Shown here piece after piece: positions 7,811-10,734 of a stretch of 10,734 bases of DNA. The notes beneath the pieces are model-generated. The model made no database searches. It was given only the letters and a program-made list of their open reading frames with translations, and was not told the origin of the DNA. This stretch comes from DATGIQ01 sp035295665 (lineage in GTDB: Bacteria; Planctomycetota; Planctomycetia; Gemmatales; Gemmataceae), in the NCBI GenBank assembly GCA_035295665.1, contig DATGIQ010000022.1:1-10734 (forward strand). The letters are read 5' to 3'. The number at the start of each line of letters is the position of its first letter. Position 1 is the stretch's first letter. The translations under genes and the position numbers were made by a program.

Positions 7811-10687
7811 TTTGCTCCGTTGCTTCATCTTGATTTCGCCCATGTCGTGCTGCTTCCCCGGCTCTACCCGCACCAGGGCGTAAATGCGCAAGTACCCATC
7901 GGGCGTATGTGCCTCCGACACCCGATATTCCTGCCCGGGCACCAGCCCCCCAACATGGAAGCGACCATCCTTGTCTGTGGTGACATCGTGGTATCCGCCG
8001 CCCTGTTCGCCCGTGACGCGCAGCGCACAACTCTGGATGCCAAGGTGTAATCCGGCCACGGGCTGGCCGTCCGGGTCCACGATCCGGCCGGAGGTGGAAC
8101 CGCATGGCTGAAGCTGGACCGTCAGTGGCACCGAGGAGTCGCGGGGCAGCTCATTCAAGAAGCAACCGAGGTTTTTGTCCTTGTGGTAAAAGACCAGGGG
8201 CCGTCGGGCCCGAGGATTGATGCCGCGCACCGTGAATTCCGCTTCCTTCAGTGTTTCGATTCCGTGCAGGCCCAGGCCGAAGGGAGCCAGGCCTGTGGCC
8301 GTCACTCCGGTAAGCGGTTTGCCATCCGGGCCGAGCACCCGGCCCTTTCGCTCCTGTGGCCGTCCTAGCGCGATGTCCTTCACGAGCGCTTCCTCGTTCT
8401 CGCCCGGTTCAAGGAGCACAATGGCGTTGTAGTGGCCCAGGGAGATACCGCTGAAGTGGTTGCTCCCCACAGCCCTGGTCAGGTGGTCCTCGTTATCATT
8501 GTTGGCCAGGGGAGCCTTGAAGAAATCTTTACGCTCCTGGACGGTCACGCACGCCGGCATGTAAGCGTCCGGCCGGGAAGCGGTCACTCCCATGGCACCA
8601 GGGCCCGGCAGCACCGTCAGGGTGTACCCGCCGTCCGGTCCCGTGATGGTCTCCGCACCCGGGTTCCATGCGCCCGGCAGCTTGCCGACATGGGGGTTGC
8701 CGCCCAGCGGATGATAATCCACACGCGCTGCCGCGATTGGTTGCCCCGTTTCCTTGTCCGTAACTCGGCCATGCACCATGAGCCCGTTCACCAGCTCGAT
8801 GTCGCAAGGCAGCGCGCCGAGCCCCGGCGTCTCCTGCACCTCCACCTCGCGCTGGAAGTGGAGCCCGTCCGCCGGCTTCGCCAGTAGCCAGTAACGCGGC
8901 GACTTGGGCAGGCCGAGTATCTCGTAGCGTCCATCGTTGTCCGTGATGGTCGGTTTGGGCCAATTGGGGCCGTGCGCATTCCCCACAGATACGCCCGCCA
9001 GCGGCTTGCCGGTTGCCTGATCACGCACCACGCCGCGGATCGACCGGGAGGCGAACGCTACGTAATCGAATGAGGCACCGTAAATCGGTATCCCCCCCGG
9101 GCGGCTGATCGTTTCGGTTGCGCGAGTCATTACGATTCCCAAGTTCATCGAGACAATGGCCGGTCCTTCGACCCGCAACTGGACGAGGCGATCTCGGCCA
9201 ACACCCGTCAGACAGAAGCGGCCATCTCTGTCCGTCATCACCGCATCGGGCCGTCCGGCCAGCGGTCCAGTCCAGCGCTTGGCAATCGCGTTTCCGAGGT
9301 TCAAGCGGACCTGCTCCAAGTAAGCTGCGAGATCATCGCCCTTGACAGTAAGCACCGCCGCCACCGTAATCTTGGCCGCAGCGACGGGTCTTCCCTCTGG
9401 GTCGAGGATGTGGCCGTTGATGGGAACGTCCTTGACCAGGTGGAGTGTCATTTCCGCCTCCGTTTGACCGATCTGTTCCCAATCGCAGCCGTAGTCTTGA
9501 GCGGCCGCCATGATCTGCATGGGCGAACCGCGCGCGGAGTGCCGATCCAACTCCGGTTTGGAAACGACGACCCGAAATCGGCCGTCCATCCCACTGGTGG
9601 CCTGCTGGGACAGAACTGGCCCGTCTGCCGTTGACCGGCGCAGGTAGAGCTTGGCCCCGGCCACGGGTCTGCCATCGGGATCCAGCACTTGGCCTCGGAC
9701 GGTGATGGTCGCCTCGGACGCTGGCATTGTTTGTGTACCCGGCAGCGGCGGGGTGGCTTGGAGATTCGGCTTCTCCGCCTGGCTCGTTTGGGCTGTCGGT
9801 TCATCGGCCGCCGGAGCCTGGAGCCGTGCCATCCCAACCGCGCTCGCGGCAATGCCGCCGGCTACCAACAAGGCGATCGCCATTTTGGCTTTGGTAAGGA
9901 ACATGGTTTTGCTGGCTCCTTGGATAAGGGCAGCCACATTCGCCGAAACCACGCCAGCCGCCAGAGCGTGACCGGCGGCCAATTTCACAGCGGCTTGCAG
10001 GGTCGAGCTGGCCAGTGTGGCAGAAACCGGACTCGATGCGGAGTTGAGCGCCAGTGCCGTAGCGGAGAGCGCGGCGGGGAGTTCGAGGCCGCGGCGGCGC
10101 AGGCGGAGACGCAACAGTTCCCGGCCACGCTGCAATCGTCCCTTGGTGGTCCCCTTGGTCCAGCCGAGCAGCCGGGCAGCCTCTTCCAGCGATTTTTCTT
10201 CCAGGCTACAGAGCACCAAGGGGGCCCGGTACTGTTCCGGCAAACCATCCAGCTCTTCGAACAGGATGGTTCGCACTTCGCGCAAACGCATATCGAGCAC
10301 CGGATCCGCAGACGGCATGGCGAGTACCCTTTTTTCGAGAATCTTCCGCCGTGCCGCCTTGGCCCGTGCCCGCACCGCCAGGCGGTACGCCACCCGATAG
10401 AGCCAGCCGCTGACGGCTTCGCGCCGGTGCAGAGAGCCGGCCTTCTGCGACAAGAGCAGGAAGACAGCTTGAAAGGCATCCTCAGCATCGTGCAGGTCGT
10501 GCAGGACATTGCGGCAGACGCTCAGCACCATTGGTCCATGCCGCCGCAACAAGGCAGCGAAGGCGGCTTCATCCCGATTCTGGGCGAAGCGTTCGAGGAG
10601 GCGCTCATCTGGCAGCTCATGGTCCTTCAAGGCCGTGGCCAACTTCCGGATGTGTCGTAGAACGGCACCGACCTGTGCACTGCTCAT
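7808..10687 (-). CDS. Membrane-anchored ECF sigma factor fused to six carboxypeptidase-regulatory-like repeats
   Basis: The 959-residue protein starts with a complete ECF sigma factor. Region 2 (about 31-115) contains HDAEDAFQAVFLLL and SGWLYRVAYRLAVRARAKAARR; region 4 (about 138-200) contains LDGLPEQYRAPLVLC, LEEAARLLGWTKGTTKGRLQ and RGRELLRL. An Ala-rich segment (203-258) leads to a likely membrane helix at about 269-289 and a Pro/Ala/Gln-rich linker (290-325). The rest holds six copies of a carboxypeptidase-regulatory-like motif 'GxVxDpxGxPvaGa': 330-350, 423-444, 550-573, 638-658, 780-799 and 865-885, often followed by a DGR(F/Y) turn. The expected topology is sigma in the cytoplasm and repeats outside. 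Planctomycetes are known to carry ECF factors with long C-terminal extensions, such as the ECF01-Gob group. No anti-sigma gene is adjacent within the window. The start is ATG 10687; a GGGG run just upstream is only a weak ribosome binding site, and the nearby ATG at 10692 is out of frame and stops at once. Confidence 0.92.
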   Translation of the reverse strand: MSSAQVGAVLRHIRKLATALKDHELPDERLLERFAQNRDEAAFAALLRRHGPMVLSVCRNVLHDLHDAEDAFQAVFLLLSQKAGSLHRREAVSGWLYRVAYRLAVRARAKAARRKILEKRVLAMPSADPVLDMRLREVRTILFEELDGLPEQYRAPLVLCSLEEKSLEEAARLLGWTKGTTKGRLQRGRELLRLRLRRRGLELPAALSATALALNSASSPVSATLASSTLQAAVKLAAGHALAAGVVSANVAALIQGASKTMFLTKAKMAIALLVAGGIAASAVGMARLQAPAADEPTAQTSQAEKPNLQATPPLPGTQTMPASEATITVRGQVLDPDGRPVAGAKLYLRRSTADGPVLSQQATSGMDGRFRVVVSKPELDRHSARGSPMQIMAAAQDYGCDWEQIGQTEAEMTLHLVKDVPINGHILDPEGRPVAAAKITVAAVLTVKGDDLAAYLEQVRLNLGNAIAKRWTGPLAGRPDAVMTDRDGRFCLTGVGRDRLVQLRVEGPAIVSMNLGIVMTRATETISRPGGIPIYGASFDYVAFASRSIRGVVRDQATGKPLAGVSVGNAHGPNWPKPTITDNDGRYEILGLPKSPRYWLLAKPADGLHFQREVEVQETPGLGALPCDIELVNGLMVHGRVTDKETGQPIAAARVDYHPLGGNPHVGKLPGAWNPGAETITGPDGGYTLTVLPGPGAMGVTASRPDAYMPACVTVQERKDFFKAPLANNDNEDHLTRAVGSNHFSGISLGHYNAIVLLEPGENEEALVKDIALGRPQERKGRVLGPDGKPLTGVTATGLAPFGLGLHGIETLKEAEFTVRGINPRARRPLVFYHKDKNLGCFLNELPRDSSVPLTVQLQPCGSTSGRIVDPDGQPVAGLHLGIQSCALRVTGEQGGGYHDVTTDKDGRFHVGGLVPGQEYRVSEAHTPDGYLRIYALVRVEPGKQHDMGEIKMKQRSK

Positions 10688-10734
10688 GGCATGGCCCCGT
10701 GCGAAAGCGATTGGAATCTTCTGTAATAAAGAGG

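Noticed and set aside
7797..8105. An N-terminal extension of DUF1800
   Set aside because: It overlaps the 3' end of the sigma-fusion gene in another frame, and the strong ribosome binding site marks ATG 7796.
9689..10660. A 323-codon plus-strand frame opposite the sigma domain
   Set aside because: Antisense shadow of the conserved sigma regions, with no domain or ribosome binding site of its own.

Overview
The window looks like chromosomal DNA of a planctomycete, most likely of the Gemmata type. This rests on the combination of gene families, not on a database search: a DUF1559 pseudopilin-like protein followed by a small lipoprotein, a DUF1800/DUF1501 pair, an extracytoplasmic-function (ECF) sigma factor fused to a membrane segment and a long carboxypeptidase-regulatory-like tail, and a large PKD-domain surface protein with a C-terminal module typical of planctomycete exoproteins. 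No rRNA, tRNA, CRISPR array or transposase gene was seen.

Plus strand, left half. Bases 1-148 hold three copies of a short repeat (two of them in a 25-bp tandem) and no recognisable gene. Bases 149-3345 carry a secreted or surface-type protein in two reading frames that overlap by 4 bases at 1012-1015. The first frame holds about four beta-propeller-like segments. The second holds about three more, then a lectin-like domain, two PKD domains and the C-terminal module. Together they read as one gene broken by a one-base frame change, and the 5' end (no signal peptide, no ribosome binding site) also looks incomplete. After a 278-bp spacer with a weak candidate promoter come a DUF1559 prepilin-like gene (start best placed at 3624) and, overlapping its stop codon, a lipoprotein gene (4589-5059).

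Minus strand, right half. Reading right to left, an apparent operon runs from a 959-residue sigma-factor fusion (10687-7808) to DUF1800 (7796-6432) and DUF1501 (6334-5096). The sigma gene and the DUF1800 gene are 11 bp apart, and the DUF1800 ribosome binding site overlaps the sigma stop codon. The DUF1800 and DUF1501 genes are separated by 97 bp that contain a perfect inverted repeat with 27-bp arms and an 11-base loop. The two transcription units converge at about 5060-5095, where a small hairpin may act as a terminator.

Inferred working picture: the sigma fusion would sit in the membrane with its DNA-directed part in the cytoplasm and six beta-sandwich repeats outside, so it may sense something at the envelope. 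It is co-transcribed with two proteins of unknown function, one carrying a Tat signal. The hairpin could let DUF1800 and DUF1501 be expressed at different levels from one transcript. The left-hand genes encode surface or envelope proteins and need not be linked to the right-hand operon.
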